DNA of 25,000 bases from Tubiluchus corallicola (GCA_030141605.1 JAQGDQ010000330.1:162501-187500), one strand, 5' to 3'. Counted from the stretch's first letter, positions 1 to 23,604 are shown. A program made the numbers and translations. The notes: a model not told the origin generated them from the sequence alone.

Positions 1-1331
1 GTGCTTTAAGCCTACTGCAATAGTACGAAATAATGTTTTCTATGAATTGAAGAAAACTGGCACCCCGTAATCTTATATATATATTATTATATAAATAAAT
101 AAATAAATATATATATATATATATATATAATAAATTTTTTTATATAGCATATATGTTAAAAAATATATTATATTTTTATATATTATATTATATAATTATT
201 TTTATTTATTTATTTATTTATTTTGGAGCGTAGCATTTTTTCCTGTTTTTTATTAAAAAATCTTATGCCAAGAGTTGGATTATCCTACTAGGCTAGTATA
301 GGATGCAGCCTAGGACCCCTCAAGTTTTTCTTGCCCTTCAAGCTTTGGTACTATTTTGGCAAAAAATCTGTTTTTTTAACTACGGTTGTGTTGAAATATG
401 TGCTAAATTTGCGACAAATAGTAAAATAGCAACATTTCTTAAAGAATGGTTTTATTGACAAACAAAAGATAGTTATTCTAGTTTATTTTAAGATTTTTCG
501 ATAAGTTTCCTTCAGTCTACATAAATGTTGCTCAAACATATCACGAGTAAAAAATATTCAAGGCGGGTGTGGACGAGCTCAATGGTGGTTCCATCTAGGG
601 GGTGCATAATTTCATTAGCCTAGATCACCAAAACGTCGTAATCAGCCTCTGCTAATGCCCTTCCTTCTTGTGACGTATTTACCGTGTAATTGTGTATTTT
701 TCATGGTTTTCTACGCTGTTTTTAACGAGAGCTGTTTTATATTTATGATAACAGATGAATACAGACCTATGACAAAGGAAAAGGTAGCAATACGGACTAC
801 AATTTGTCTAGTCCAATATTAAATCCATGTTAAAAACCTATAGATCTATACGTAAGTGCTTTCAGTGATGTGACGAAGAGATCTCATTTCAAACATTTCT
901 ATACGCGCAATAAAATAATCGAACACAAAGTAGTATGAACGATGTACAACGTCCTTCAAACACCCTTGGCTTGATTTATTACAATGTTTGTAAACGTGTG
1001 CAACAAACTGTATAGCTATTCTGCTTACAAGCCGCACACTTATAAATTAAACACTTTGCGACTTTAATTTGGCACCAAAGGGATTTATTGTGCTGAATAT
1101 AGTAGCCAGTTTTTAGTATTTTCTTAGACCAAATTCTAATTCTGTTACATCAAATCACATCAAATTCGGTTACAACGTTTGAAGAAGCCCAGCAGCAATA
1201 GAAAGGCAGTATACTGTGCGCCTCTAAACTGCAAAATACTGATAATAGATGGAAACAAGATGGAAGAATCAATGAAGATGGAAACAACTATTTTACTTTA
1301 GTAATTGTTAACTTATATCTATATTTCATAT
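1..1331. other. AT-rich non-coding stretch
   Basis: No coding or recognised mobile sequence. Positions 62-224 are nearly pure A/T, with (ATAA)n at 89-106 and the complementary (TTTA)n at 199-222, so they could fold back. The short ORF at 846-1037 on the minus strand has no recognisable motif and looks random. Confidence -1.
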
Positions 1332-1642
1332 TGTTACAAAGACGGGTTTTGACTAACCCCCTAATGTTAGTAATGGGTATAGTCGAGAAGCCCAGTAATG
1401 CAAATGTACCTGTATAAAACAGAATGCATGCCGTAATTTGACGATTCCAACCTGGCCTTTCTGTCTGTAAGGGGGAATGTTGTATGTTTGCTGATTTTTA
1501 TACAAAAGTCTGTTCACATGTAATGGAGCTACTGGTTGTGCATTAAAGTTTATTTTACATTCGTATTTTACTTTTCTCGTCTGCCGCTCTATACATTCTG
1601 AGGAGACGGACCGGTGCCTGGAAAGGACCCGAATCCATTACA
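1332..1642 (+). mobile_element. Candidate solo LTR (Ty3/gypsy-like)
   Basis: Starts TGTTACAAAGAC and ends CATTACA, the TG...CA form of LTRs, with ATAT directly on both sides as a possible 4-bp target duplication (weak evidence in AT-rich DNA). It contains a TATA box (TATAAAA at 1413) and ATTAAA at 1542 in the order expected of an LTR. The start resembles the second candidate LTR at 22869 (TGTTACGGAGAC). An internal AAGGGGGAATGTTG resembles a polypurine tract followed by an LTR start, so the real LTR could instead be the shorter 1478-1642. Confidence -1.
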
Positions 1643-1660
1643 ATATCTATATGTAAATTC

Positions 1661-1696
<36 letters not shown>

Positions 1697-1827
1697 TAAT
1701 GATTCTATGTATTTATTTTATGTAAATATTTGTATATGCGTACAATTTTAAATTTTAAATAAAGTATTATAATAATAAATAATATATATATTATACAAAA
1801 TGTAACATAATATTCTATTATGGCATA

Positions 1828-1927
1828 TTTTATTTCCAGATAAAAACTCACAGAACACACATTATATATATATATATATATGTGTATGTATTATGTGTGT
1901 TCTATGAACTTTTATCTGGAAATAAAA
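1828..1927. repeat. Inverted repeat with 35-bp arms around an AT core
   Basis: The left arm 1828-1862 (TTTTATTTCCAGATAAAAAC...) is complementary to the right arm 1893-1927 (...CTTTTATCTGGAAATAAAA) with few mismatches. The 30-bp centre is mostly AT dinucleotides. It could be a small foldback/MITE or a stable hairpin. No target duplication is evident. Confidence -1.
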
Positions 1928-2347
1928 TTAAATTTTTTTAATTATTTGCTTATTTAATTTAGTTTAGTAAATATTTTATTTAGTTCCATAAACATGATTG
2001 GTTTATGGTTGCTTACTTAGGATTTAATAGCATTGAATGAGTAAGTATATTAGCCAACGAATGAATGAAGGAAGAAACGGGCAACCAGTCAATCGAACTG
2101 ACGAAACAGTAAGAGAATCAGTCAACCAATCCACATGATATGCGACTTAACTGGCCAATTATCCTACCAATAAACCAACTAAGAAACGAAAGACAAAATG
2201 AGACCCAGAAGCAATATATTAAATCTAGAAGAAATCTAAGGATTAAATCTAGATATTAAATGAAGGCCTCTTAGATCTCAAGACTGTTTATAGCAGAGAG
2301 GATGTTTATTTATTTATATTTTATTTATTTATATTTACATTAATAAA
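1928..2347. other. Non-coding spacer
   Basis: AT-rich sequence with loose, irregular repetition of AACCAA/GAATCAG-type words at 2040-2200, and T-A-rich tetramers at 2306-2340. No coding potential or known element is seen. Confidence -1.
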
Positions 2348-3496
2348 ATGTACATATCATATCATATACGGTGTTTCGAAAATCGTATCGTGTTATGTCC
2401 TATCGTATCATTTTGCATCTTGCGTGTCATGTCGTGTCGTTTCCTGTATCGTGCCGAACCGTATCGCACCGCACTGTACCGTATGGATCATACCGTATCG
2501 TATTTTATCGTATCGTATCGTATCGCATCGCATCGTATCGTATCGCATCGTATCGCATCGCATCGCATCGCATCGAATCGTATCGCATCGCTTCGTATCG
2601 CATCGCATCGCATCTTATCGTATCGTATCGTATCGCATCGCATCGCATCGCATCGTATCGTATCGTATCGTATTGTATCGTAGCGCATCGCATCGCATCG
2701 CATCGCATCGCATCGCATCGCATCGCATCGCATCGCATCGTATCGGTTTGTATCGCATCGAATCGTATTGCATCGCATCGCTTCGCATCGTAATCGTATC
2801 GTATCGTATCGCATCGTATCGCATCGTATCGGTTCGTATCGCATCACATCACATCGCATCGCACCACATTGCATCGTATCGTATCGCATCGCATCGCATC
2901 GCATCGAATCGTATCGCATCGCTTCGCATTGTAATCGCATCGTATCGTATCGGTTCGTATCGCATCGAATCGTATCGCATCGTAATCGTATCGCATCTTA
3001 TCGCATCGCATCGTATCGTATCGTATTGTATCGCATCGCATCGCATCGCATCGTATCGTATCGTATCGTATCGTATCGTATCGTATCGCATCGCATCGCA
3101 TCGCATCGCATCGCAATCGTATCACATCGTATCGTATCGTATCGCATCGCATCGCATCGCATCGTATCGTATCGTATCATATCGGTTCGTATCGTATCGT
3201 ATCATATCGATTCGTATCGCATCGCATCTTATCGTATCGTATCGTATCGTATCGTATCGTATCGTATCGCATCGCATCGCATCGTGTCGTGTCGCGTCGC
3301 ATCGCATCGTATCGTATCGTATCGTATCGCATCGCATCGCATCGCATCGCATCGCAATCGTATCGTATCGTGTCGCATCGCATCGCATCGCGTCGTGTCG
3401 CATCGCATCGCATCGTATCGTATCGTATCGTATCGTATCGTATCGCATCGCATCGCATCGCAATCGTATCGTATCGTATCGTGTCGTATTATATCA
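2348..3496. repeat. Pentanucleotide satellite, TATCG/CATCG units
   Basis: From about 2490 to 3490 the sequence is an almost unbroken series of 5-bp units YATCG, where the first base is T or C. A decayed border (2348-2490) holds variants such as TGTCG and TACCG. Recurrent 6-bp interruptions (GCAATC or GTAATC) occur near 2790, 2930, 2980, 3112, 3353 and 3459. Some lie in the same extended context, indicating larger segmental duplications inside the array. Because 5 is not a multiple of 3 and the units lack stops, every frame is open; the His-Arg-Ile-Ala-Ser type ORFs on both strands are artefacts. Confidence -1.
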
Positions 3497-3506
3497 TACA
3501 AATTAG

Positions 3507-3835
3507 GTCCTGTGCTAGGCATCTCTCTTTGTTGACTGATCAATAAAAGCAACGACATCTATCCAACACATTAAAATCTAATTATTGGTGGCGCTGTAGC
3601 CTTGGTGCTGTATGAGTAATTCAGCCAAGTGTCATCAAGTTTGCTTCTCAAAGAAGTTACTGAGCTTCCAGTAACCACGCTGTCCCAATGATTACTTTGA
3701 ACAACGCAGAATAACGAGTTTTTCCTCTAAATTTTATTTTTTGATGAAGCGCCATATTGTCAAATACAGGAGGCGTAGAATCTACCTGATATTAGAACAT
3801 TAGAAGCAAATTATGCAAAGCTGACATTTCACAGG
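3507..3835. other. Unassigned flank of LINE fragment
   Basis: No open frame or named motif. The last part may be a further-decayed upstream portion of the LINE fragment that follows. Confidence -1.
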
Positions 3836-4497
3836 GTGGTATTACAATATCAGGACCATACACCACCAATATTTAAAAGACTAAACTTTCCAAACATTTA
3901 TGACAATAATAAGTTCCAAACTGCCATTTTCATGTACAAATTCTCTCATAAATTATTGCCTCCCTTATTTTACTGATTATTTTTGTTTGAATGCTGAGAT
4001 ACATAATTACGGCACACGTTATAGACTTAACTATCGCTACATACAGTGCAACACAAATGTTAGAAAAATTTTCTATTAAATACAATGGCCCTTACATATG
4101 GAATTCAATTGCTCCAGCTATTAAAAATGCCAACTCGCTGTCCATATTTAAAAAAAATTATAAATTAAATTTACTTGAAACATATAGCTGATCACTCAAT
4201 CATGATTTGTTGTTTTTCATTCTCAAAAACTTCCCCTCTAGTATAATAATATTTTTATTACTTCCCACCAGTATTTATATTTGTAAATATTGTAATATTG
4301 TATCTGTATATATTGTAATTTTTTCGTACCTAATTCTAGTGGCCTACCATAAGTTAGCTTCTTAGGTCTCTAGCGCAGAATTCATGAATTGTATCATATT
4401 TTTGTATTAACAAAAACTGATTATCGATGCACATGTAATGTATATGTATATGTTTATTGCGAAATAAATCTATAATAAATCAAAAATCAATCAAACA
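3836..4497 (+). pseudogene. Decayed LINE 3' end (reverse transcriptase C terminus, CR1/L2-like)
   Basis: The frame from 3836 reads HTPPIFKRLNFPNIYD and FMYKFSHKLLPPLFY, then a stop at 3974. The next frame continues DYFCLNAEIHNYGTRYR, and after another shift GPYIWNSIAPAIKNANSLS and FKKNYKLNLL are read up to TGA at about 4189. The order P.F..L....D......M.K...LLP..F, HNYGTR, WNS.P..I....S...FK, L is typical of the end of CR1/L2-like non-LTR retrotransposon ORF2. AATAAA and TCAA-like repeats near 4460-4497 would be its 3' tail. Two frameshifts and a stop make it dead. Confidence -1.
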
Positions 4498-5750
4498 ATG
4501 CATTAGCTTTCGGTCCGTAGATGTTATGCGTTCATAGCTTTAGTGGTTTTAAAGTTGTGAACGAAAATACTTCTTTTGCTTGCTAAAAATTAAATGATGG
4601 AACAATGTCAGCTACAATCATCAACATAAAAAACAGTCATGTTGAACGTACAAAGTGTTCGATACATAGCAACAAAAAAAATAAAAAATAAATAAAAGAA
4701 AAATAAAAAAATCAACATGGCCACAGAAAATAATGCACTGATAAAAATGTATTATCAAGAGAAAAGTGTTATATTAACCTCAGGAGTCAGGATAATAGTA
4801 GTGGAACTGCATTAAAGACACACTTTACGGTGTCCGTTTGATTCAGAGGCATGGGCAGATTAAGGGGTAGGCCCAGGGGCGTAGCCAGGATCTAAAGTTA
4901 GGGGGAGCAAGCACATAAAAAGGTGCCGTGACACATTTTTATGCATTTGATTTTTCATTTCAGTTTTGTGTTTAAAATCGAGACACAAGGAAGGTACCGT
5001 TTTAAAGGAAGTACACAATTGTTATTTTTTATTTAAAATTTAAACAAAAACACGAGAGGCAGGTTGTTCAAATAGATTAGAGGTTCCGGAAAAGTCTTCC
5101 AATGCCATGCGATTAAAAAACAAACAAAAAAGATTCAAATTTTATCGCACAAGTCAACTACAGAGTTAAAAACTGTCGTAAAGGCGCCAATTTTGAAAAA
5201 ATAGTATGTTTCGTTCAATGTTTTAAAAAGTAGATTGTTCTGACCTACAGATTAAGATTGGGTCCAGTTTTGCTTTAGGGAATTGAAAAACCTATTATCA
5301 GCTGTTTGAAACACCTTCGTCTGAATTTTAAACTGAAATCAGCAGACACAGTGAACACTTGCTGTAAATTAATAGTGACGTACGAACTGTTTCTTACGTG
5401 ATATCTTGCAGTCAAGAATTCCTATCTCTGCGCCGGGTTCAAATTCCTATCTTTGAACAACGAAGATTATTTTACACTCACTGAAGTTTAACTAATTTAG
5501 ATAAAATAGACAATAATATTGCTGAGTTTTGTTCTGCCCGGTTTAGTGTTGATTTTAAAAAAGTTCATAGACCTTCATGAAGTCCAAGGTAATTAGAATG
5601 AATGTTCGCCGGGACAAATGACTTTCACTGTCAGTAATGTGACTTGTCAAACATGTAAGTGTAAAATCTTAATCATGCACATTAGTTACATAATGTAGGT
5701 AGTCAGGGTCATTCACCGCTTGCATTGTATAATTATAATTATCTTAAGAC
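4498..5750. other. Non-coding region with hAT-like terminal motifs
   Basis: Around 4844-4895 are two adjoining motifs, CAGAGGCATGGGCAGATTAA and CAGGGGCGTAGCCAGGATC, which look like hAT-superfamily transposon ends. Beyond them, 4900-5750 is AT-rich without coding signal. No transposase reading frame was found. Confidence -1.
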
Positions 5751-6025
5751 CAGTGGCGGCTCGTGCATAGGTACTGTGGAATAGCAGCACCCCCTGTTTT
5801 CTCTCGATATTATCGATAATATTCAATATAATAAGTCCTTTGGTTTAGTTCTTTCTTTACACTTTTACGAAACCAGAGTACGTGAGGGTAATACTGTTTG
5901 CTTCACAGCCTAGAACAGTGCACACCAGCAATGCAGTGTTTGGCTGTTGTGCGCATGCGGCCATGTGCACATGTCTGAGCCCAGGTAGAGAACCTACTGT
6001 CTTTCATACAGTTTTTTGTCAGAAA
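5751..6025. mobile_element. Partial hAT-like element, copy A
   Basis: Begins CAGTGGCGGCTCGTGCATA and stays clearly similar to the 5' half of the element at 9100 for about 270 bp (shared words ACTGTGGAAT, GATAATATTCAATAT, TTCTTTCTTTACACTT, GCGCATGCGGCCATG, ACATGTCTGAG). The matching right end is absent, so this copy is truncated or interrupted. Superfamily assignment comes only from the terminal motif. Confidence -1.
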
Positions 6026-6540
6026 TTCTAAAATATGAATGGTTCACGCAGTAAAATTAAGAAACTAACTTCGGTTCTCGAGTCGGCCTACAGCAAAACT
6101 TGGCTAACATGGAGAAATTCGTGAATAGCATGTAACCATGTGGCGGAGTAATCCTAGAGTTACTGAAAATTTGACAGAAATGAATGAATTGTGAAGACAA
6201 GTCGAGATGGCAGCGCAAAAATCGGAATTACGCGGATAATAGTCGCACGCGGCAAACGACACGCTTCTTTCTGTGATCGGAGTGCACAATTATTTATGGT
6301 GTATCAGATGTACCCAGCAGGCTTAGCACGTGTTTTAGGCACAATTCTTTATAAGTATGATGGCTGCACAACTGTTTGTGGCGTAGTACCTGTCACGTAT
6401 CATTGTACAAGTTTGGTACTTGCTGCTTTTATAAGGCAGACTCAGTAACTGCTTGTGGTGTGTTATAAAATACGCCCTTTATATCAATATGGATACGCAT
6501 TTCCGAGGAGAATAAGAGCTTTTAAAAACTGGATCCCAAA
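6026..6540. other. Unassigned non-coding stretch
   Basis: Open frames of 61-85 codons are present on both strands but show no recognisable motif and overlap one another; I treat them as chance. It may include residue of the copy A transposon. Confidence -1.
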
Positions 6541-6601
6541 AATCTGGCGGCTCTGAACATATCTCGGTGCCCTAGGCTAAAGCCTGGTTAATATGCCCCT
6601 G
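6541..6601 (-). mobile_element. Isolated hAT-like terminal sequence
   Basis: On the minus strand this starts CAGGGGCATATTAACCAGG and continues TTTAGCCTAGGGCACC, a form common at hAT-type transposon ends. It may pair with the motif near 4844, but I see no matching target duplication. Confidence -1.
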
Positions 6602-7047
6602 CTCATACAACCGTATAGGTAACATAAGTAAACATTTTACCGGATACGTGACATGGCTTACAAAATTATTGCTTTAGTGGTTTGATCTGATTTTTATTAG
6701 ATAAACTGTTGTACTATAGCGTTTGTATGAGACAGTGAATTGCATAAGCGAGTTTATAATCTGTGTGTGGCAAATTTGAAAAAAACAGCGTTTACCCGGC
6801 GCGCATTCGAGGAAAAATCTGTGTCATGCGCGTTTTCATGCATAGATTTTGTACCGTGTGCGACGGGTACAAGAAAATTATCTATCACATATCATACATC
6901 TCTTTTCTATCACGTATCTTTCTGAACTCTTCAATCTCTTCTACTCATTTACCCACAAAATAATCGGTGGTTTCGCAGACAGATCGGTCAACTTTCTACA
7001 GACACAACGCAACTAGTAGATTTTATTGGATGAACTCCACATTTAAT

Positions 7048-7418
7048 CAAAGTAATAGAGACAATGCAATGAAACACTTTACAAGCATGACTGCACCTAA
7101 AATCTGAATTCTCTCCCTGTAGCTATAAAACAAGTTCACTCAATTTATAAATTTGAGAAAGAAATGAAAAATTGTTTGTCCACTAACTATTGACTATCTG
7201 TGTTTTTTGTTCATTCTGTTAATATATAATATACGTATATAATGTATATCTTTGTCAACTGTCACGTGTTCGGCATTGTCTTCTTTTATGTGTGTTTTCA
7301 TAAGTAGTTGTGTAATGCATCATTTACTATGTACATATAAATAATGTAAAGTACATAGCTTACGTGTTTTGACAAGCAGTGTATAATGCATAACATATGT
7401 ATTATGCGTGTATGTAAG

Positions 7419-7500
<82 letters not shown>

Positions 7501-7590
7501 TGCGTGCGTGCGTGCGTGTACGTGCATACGTGCGCGCGTGCGTGCGTGTGTGAGTGCGTGCGTGCATGTGTGCGTGCGTGCGTGCGTGTG

Positions 7591-7666
<76 letters not shown>

Positions 7667-8010
7667 ATAATATATGTATAATCTATATACAAATAATATA
7701 ACGTATTTCAGCTCACGAGGTTTCTCGTATAATTATAATGTACACATTATGTTACTTACCTACCTTGACTAACCTGCACTTCTAATCGCATTCTTCTCTA
7801 TACACACCCTAATTTTAAACCCTGCCTTGTTTTGCTTAACCCTTTCTCACTATCAATGTTGTGCTTACAAGATTTTCTTTCAACAAACATTGAAGTATTT
7901 TATTGTAAGCAATTAGTTTTTTGACACGTCATTTTGTAATTATTGTTTTACATCCTTTAATCTACATTGCGTTTTGTGAGAAATAAATTTAAATAATTAA
8001 ATAAATAAAC
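7048..8010 (+). pseudogene. Decayed LINE 3' end interrupted by a (TG)n tract
   Basis: The frame at about 7050-7110 reads NRDNAMKHFTSMTAPKI. After loss of one base in a Trp codon it continues NSLPVAIKQVHSIYKFEKEM up to TGA at about 7190. The P.(I/L)WNSLP..I......FK..(M/L)K pattern is the C terminus of CR1/L2-like LINE polymerases. The presumed 3' UTR continues past the (TG)n tract to AAATAAATTTAAATAATTAAATAAATAAAC near 7980-8010, split here into AATAAA plus an A-rich TAAA tail. Extent beyond 7200 is inference. Confidence -1.
7437..7663. repeat. (TG)n microsatellite with CG-rich core
   Basis: About 227 bp of almost perfectly alternating purine-pyrimidine sequence. The centre (7496-7600) has many CG steps (GCGCGTGCGTGCG) and the flanks are pure TG. 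All the Cys-Val and His-Thr ORFs across it are artefacts. LINE 3' UTR flanks it on both sides. Confidence -1.
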
Positions 8011-8289
8011 TATAAACCAACAAATTAAAATTTTTTGAATCAATCTCGATGAAATGTAAATGTAAATGCTTTTGTGTGACAAATTTTGCAGGATTTTTAA
8101 CTTGGGAATTACTTGAAATTACTAGACGGTTATAATGGTTACGTTAATATAGCGTTTTGCTCATGTCAAATGTTACGGTGAAAAGACAGTTCTGTTTAAC
8201 CTTTCTTGTCATTTTAAATTACGGAAGCCTTAGCAATTGCAAGTATTGGGGCGAGATTGCAGAATCTTAACTGTCAAATATAATGTAAT
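8011..8289. other. Non-coding spacer
   Basis: AT-rich, no motif recognised; it separates the LINE tail from the compound microsatellite. Confidence -1.
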
Positions 8290-8495
8290 TGTCGTCATCA
8301 TCGTCGTCATCATCATTATCGTCGTCGTCGTCAACATCATCATCATTGTCGTCGTCATCGTCATCGTCATTATCATCATCATCAATAATAATAATAATAA
8401 TGATAATGATGATGATAATGATAACAATAACGATAACGATAACGATAACGATAACGATAACGATAACGATAACGATAACGATAACGATAACAATG

Positions 8496-8589
<94 letters not shown>

Positions 8590-8659
8590 CAACAACAACA
8601 ACAACAATAATAATAATAATAGTAAGAAGAAGAAGAAGAAGAATAGTAATAATAATAAA
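8290..8659. repeat. Compound microsatellite: (TCG/TCA)n, (GATAAC)n, (AAT)n, (AAC)n, (AAG)n
   Basis: Successive blocks: degenerate TCG/TCATCA (8290-8382), AAT/GAT mixture, about twelve GATAAC hexamers (8410-8488), about thirty AAT (8495-8585), AAC, AAT, AAG and AAT again. CATTATCATCATCATC (8367-8382) can pair with GATGATGATAATG just downstream across an AAT loop. All poly-Asn, poly-Leu and poly-Ile frames here are repeat translations. Confidence -1.
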
Positions 8660-9099
8660 TACAGCAAACTCCATCAACTTGTATAGATTGAAGTAGGCCC
8701 GTTGACACTGACACTGAAACAGTTTTACGAAGGGTTATTGTTATCGGTATTGTCATCACAGTATTTCTATGTATTATGTATGCCTGCAGTCTGTTAATCA
8801 ATATTCTACGATAAGTGGTACATGAAGTTATAGGCACTCATAGTCTTTCTAGTGGATGTATTAATTACGTCTGTAATTGTACTGTGACTATCTTTTTGCT
8901 TTTTTTTCTAAACCTACGTTTTACCAACTTTATTTGTTTGTGTGAGTATGAAAAACATTTTCTTATAATGATTTCTATCTTAGACGGTGTTAAAAAGTAT
9001 TAAAGCTACACTGTATTTTATTCACAGCAATAATATTTTGTACTAGGTGCTATTGTATTACGCTATTTCAGCTGCACGAACTTTACACTTTTTGTGACC
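8660..9099. other. Non-coding spacer
   Basis: No coding signal. The 62-codon frame at 8815-9003 has no motif and ordinary composition for random AT-rich DNA. Confidence -1.
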
Positions 9100-9593
9100 C
9101 AGTGGCGGCTCGTGTATAAGTACTGTGGAATTGCAGCACCCTCCATTTTTAATCAATATTTCGATAATATTCAATATCATAAGTTTTTCTAGTTCTTTCT
9201 TTACACTTGTGTCGAACCAGAGCGCATGAGGTAGTACTGTTTGCTTCACAACCCAGCAGAGACAGCTCCAGCAACGTGGTGTTTAGCTGTTGTACGCATG
9301 CGGCCATGCGCACATGTCTGAGTGCAGGTAGAGAAAGTACTGTCGCTCACACAGTTTGTAGTCAGCTGCCACGTGCTTACTGTGAATAGATCAAGCTTGA
9401 ACTAGGACAATTTAGGCTATTAGTGAGCAAAAAACATTTTTTGTTTAGGATTTTATCAAGTTTATGTATAAACTTTAATATTTTTGTTTGTTTAAAATTA
9501 CATAAGTTTGTTTCGTTTTACACAGTATTAAAACAATGGCTAAAACTTTTCTGAAGCAGCACTCCCACTAATTGTAACTACGAGCCGCCACTG
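9100..9593. mobile_element. Short hAT-like non-autonomous element, copy B
   Basis: 494 bp bounded by a perfect 14-bp inverted repeat, CAGTGGCGGCTCGT at 9100 and its complement ending at 9593. The first 270 bp match copy A at 5751. No transposase frame is present. The 8-bp flanks (TTGTGACC and TTATTGTC) agree at only four positions, so a hAT-type target duplication is not clear. Confidence -1.
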
Positions 9594-9679
9594 TTATTGT
9601 CTGATAACTTACATATTACACATTACAGAATTATTCATATTAATCGGAAGAACCGATAATAATAAGCAATTAATGCATT

Positions 9680-10050
9680 TTAGTGTGCAAAGCAGTGCAT
9701 TATACGAATCAGCATAGCACAGCACTACATTACGATGCACTGTGCTGCACTTCGTGGCATGATACGAGCTAGCGTAACACAGCACAACACTGCACTGTGT
9801 TGAGCACCAATGTCAGCGTAACTCAGCAATGCACTGTTCTGCACTGTACGCTGTAGCAGCTCTTAACAACAGTTTGCTTGTCACAGCATTACACGGTACT
9901 GAGAAGTAATGCATGATAAAGTCTGCATTGCAATGCATTGCACTGTACTGAACTTTAGAGCAACATACTATTCAGCATGATGAGGCACTGCACTCTCTTG
10001 CGCAACATGCCATACTGCACTGCACTACCACGCAAGGTACAATGCAGCTT
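9680..10050. repeat. Decayed pentamer-like array (TGCAC/CAGCA words)
   Basis: Words such as CAGCA, TGCAC, GCACT, GCATT and CTGCA recur at close, often 5-bp, spacing on both strands (for example 9690-9800 and 9925-10050), suggesting an old tandem pentamer eroded by substitutions. It carries no convincing gene; the minus-strand frame at 9972-10217 includes this repeat and has no recognised domain. Confidence -1.
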
Positions 10051-10726
10051 TTACCACATTTCCAGGAAAATTTTCTTTTAGCAGTACCCCCGTTGCTTGG
10101 CGATATTTTCAAACAGAATTTCAGCCGATATACTATCGCATACTTACCGCTAAAGACGTCTTGCCCAAGGGTGTAAGCTATTGCCCGGGTAGAAACTTTT
10201 GAATGGTACATTATCAATTTTTATGACATCAATCAGTACTCGCTAAACTGCTTGCTGTAGAGCTGTGCATAAATTTGTAAAACCTGAATTACTACAAGTA
10301 AACTAGTACACCTGTTGCGTATTTAGTGTGTTCTACAGTACTGGAACTCTCGCTTTGCCGGGTTTATTTACAAAACTTTCTTTTATGTATTTGAAGGTTA
10401 GTATGAAGACAGTTTGTGTGATCTATTCTTGAAACTACAGAAGAGACGTGTGCTTATCAAGCGAGTCTATAAAAATAAAAAATCGGTCACCTTTTTGTGT
10501 GTTTACGTATATCTAGGATAGGAACAGTGAGCATTTGGCATACAGATTTCTAACGAGGTAGCAACAGTAACTTAGATCTTGGATTATAAAGCTATACAAA
10601 CTTAGTACTAGCGAAGCAATTTCAGGTGAAGGCGACAGAAATACATGCAAATATTTTGGGTTTGGAATTCTACGAATAAAGCTTCAGTTACTGCCAGAAA
10701 GATTATAATCGTTGAACACAGTTGTG
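10051..10726. promoter_or_regulatory. Upstream region / putative promoter and 5' UTR of the transporter gene
   Basis: No open frame of note. It contains the TATAAAAA at 10468. In-frame stops just before 10727 mark it as untranslated. No specific factor sites are claimed. Confidence -1.
10468..10475 (+). promoter_or_regulatory. Possible TATA box of the transporter gene
   Basis: TATAAAAA lies about 250 nt upstream of the ATG in a region with no other recognised element. If used, transcription would begin near 10500. In AT-rich DNA this match can occur by chance, and a 5' non-coding exon further upstream cannot be excluded. Confidence -1.
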
Positions 10727-23573
<12,847 letters not shown>

Positions 23574-23598
23574 GTTTACCTTCCTGACAGAAAGACGA

Positions 23599-23604
23599 AA
23601 TAAA
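23599..23604 (+). terminator. Poly(A) signal of the transporter gene
   Basis: AATAAA lies 25 nt after the TGA, followed by a T-rich stretch. It is the only canonical signal close to the stop, so a very short 3' UTR is implied, ending before the minisatellite that begins at about 23761. Confidence -1.

Noticed and set aside
2348-3558. Long open frames on both strands with His-Arg-Ile-Ala-Ser or Arg-Cys-Asp-Ala-Met repeats
   Set aside because: They translate the 5-bp YATCG satellite; all frames are open because the units contain no stop codon.
6191-6448. 85-codon plus-strand ORF
   Set aside because: No recognisable motif, no flanking splice or promoter context, overlapped by an equally plausible minus-strand frame.
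8230-8837. Poly-Asn, poly-Leu, poly-Ile and Tyr-Arg repeat frames
   Set aside because: Translations of a compound microsatellite in several frames of both strands, with no unique sequence.
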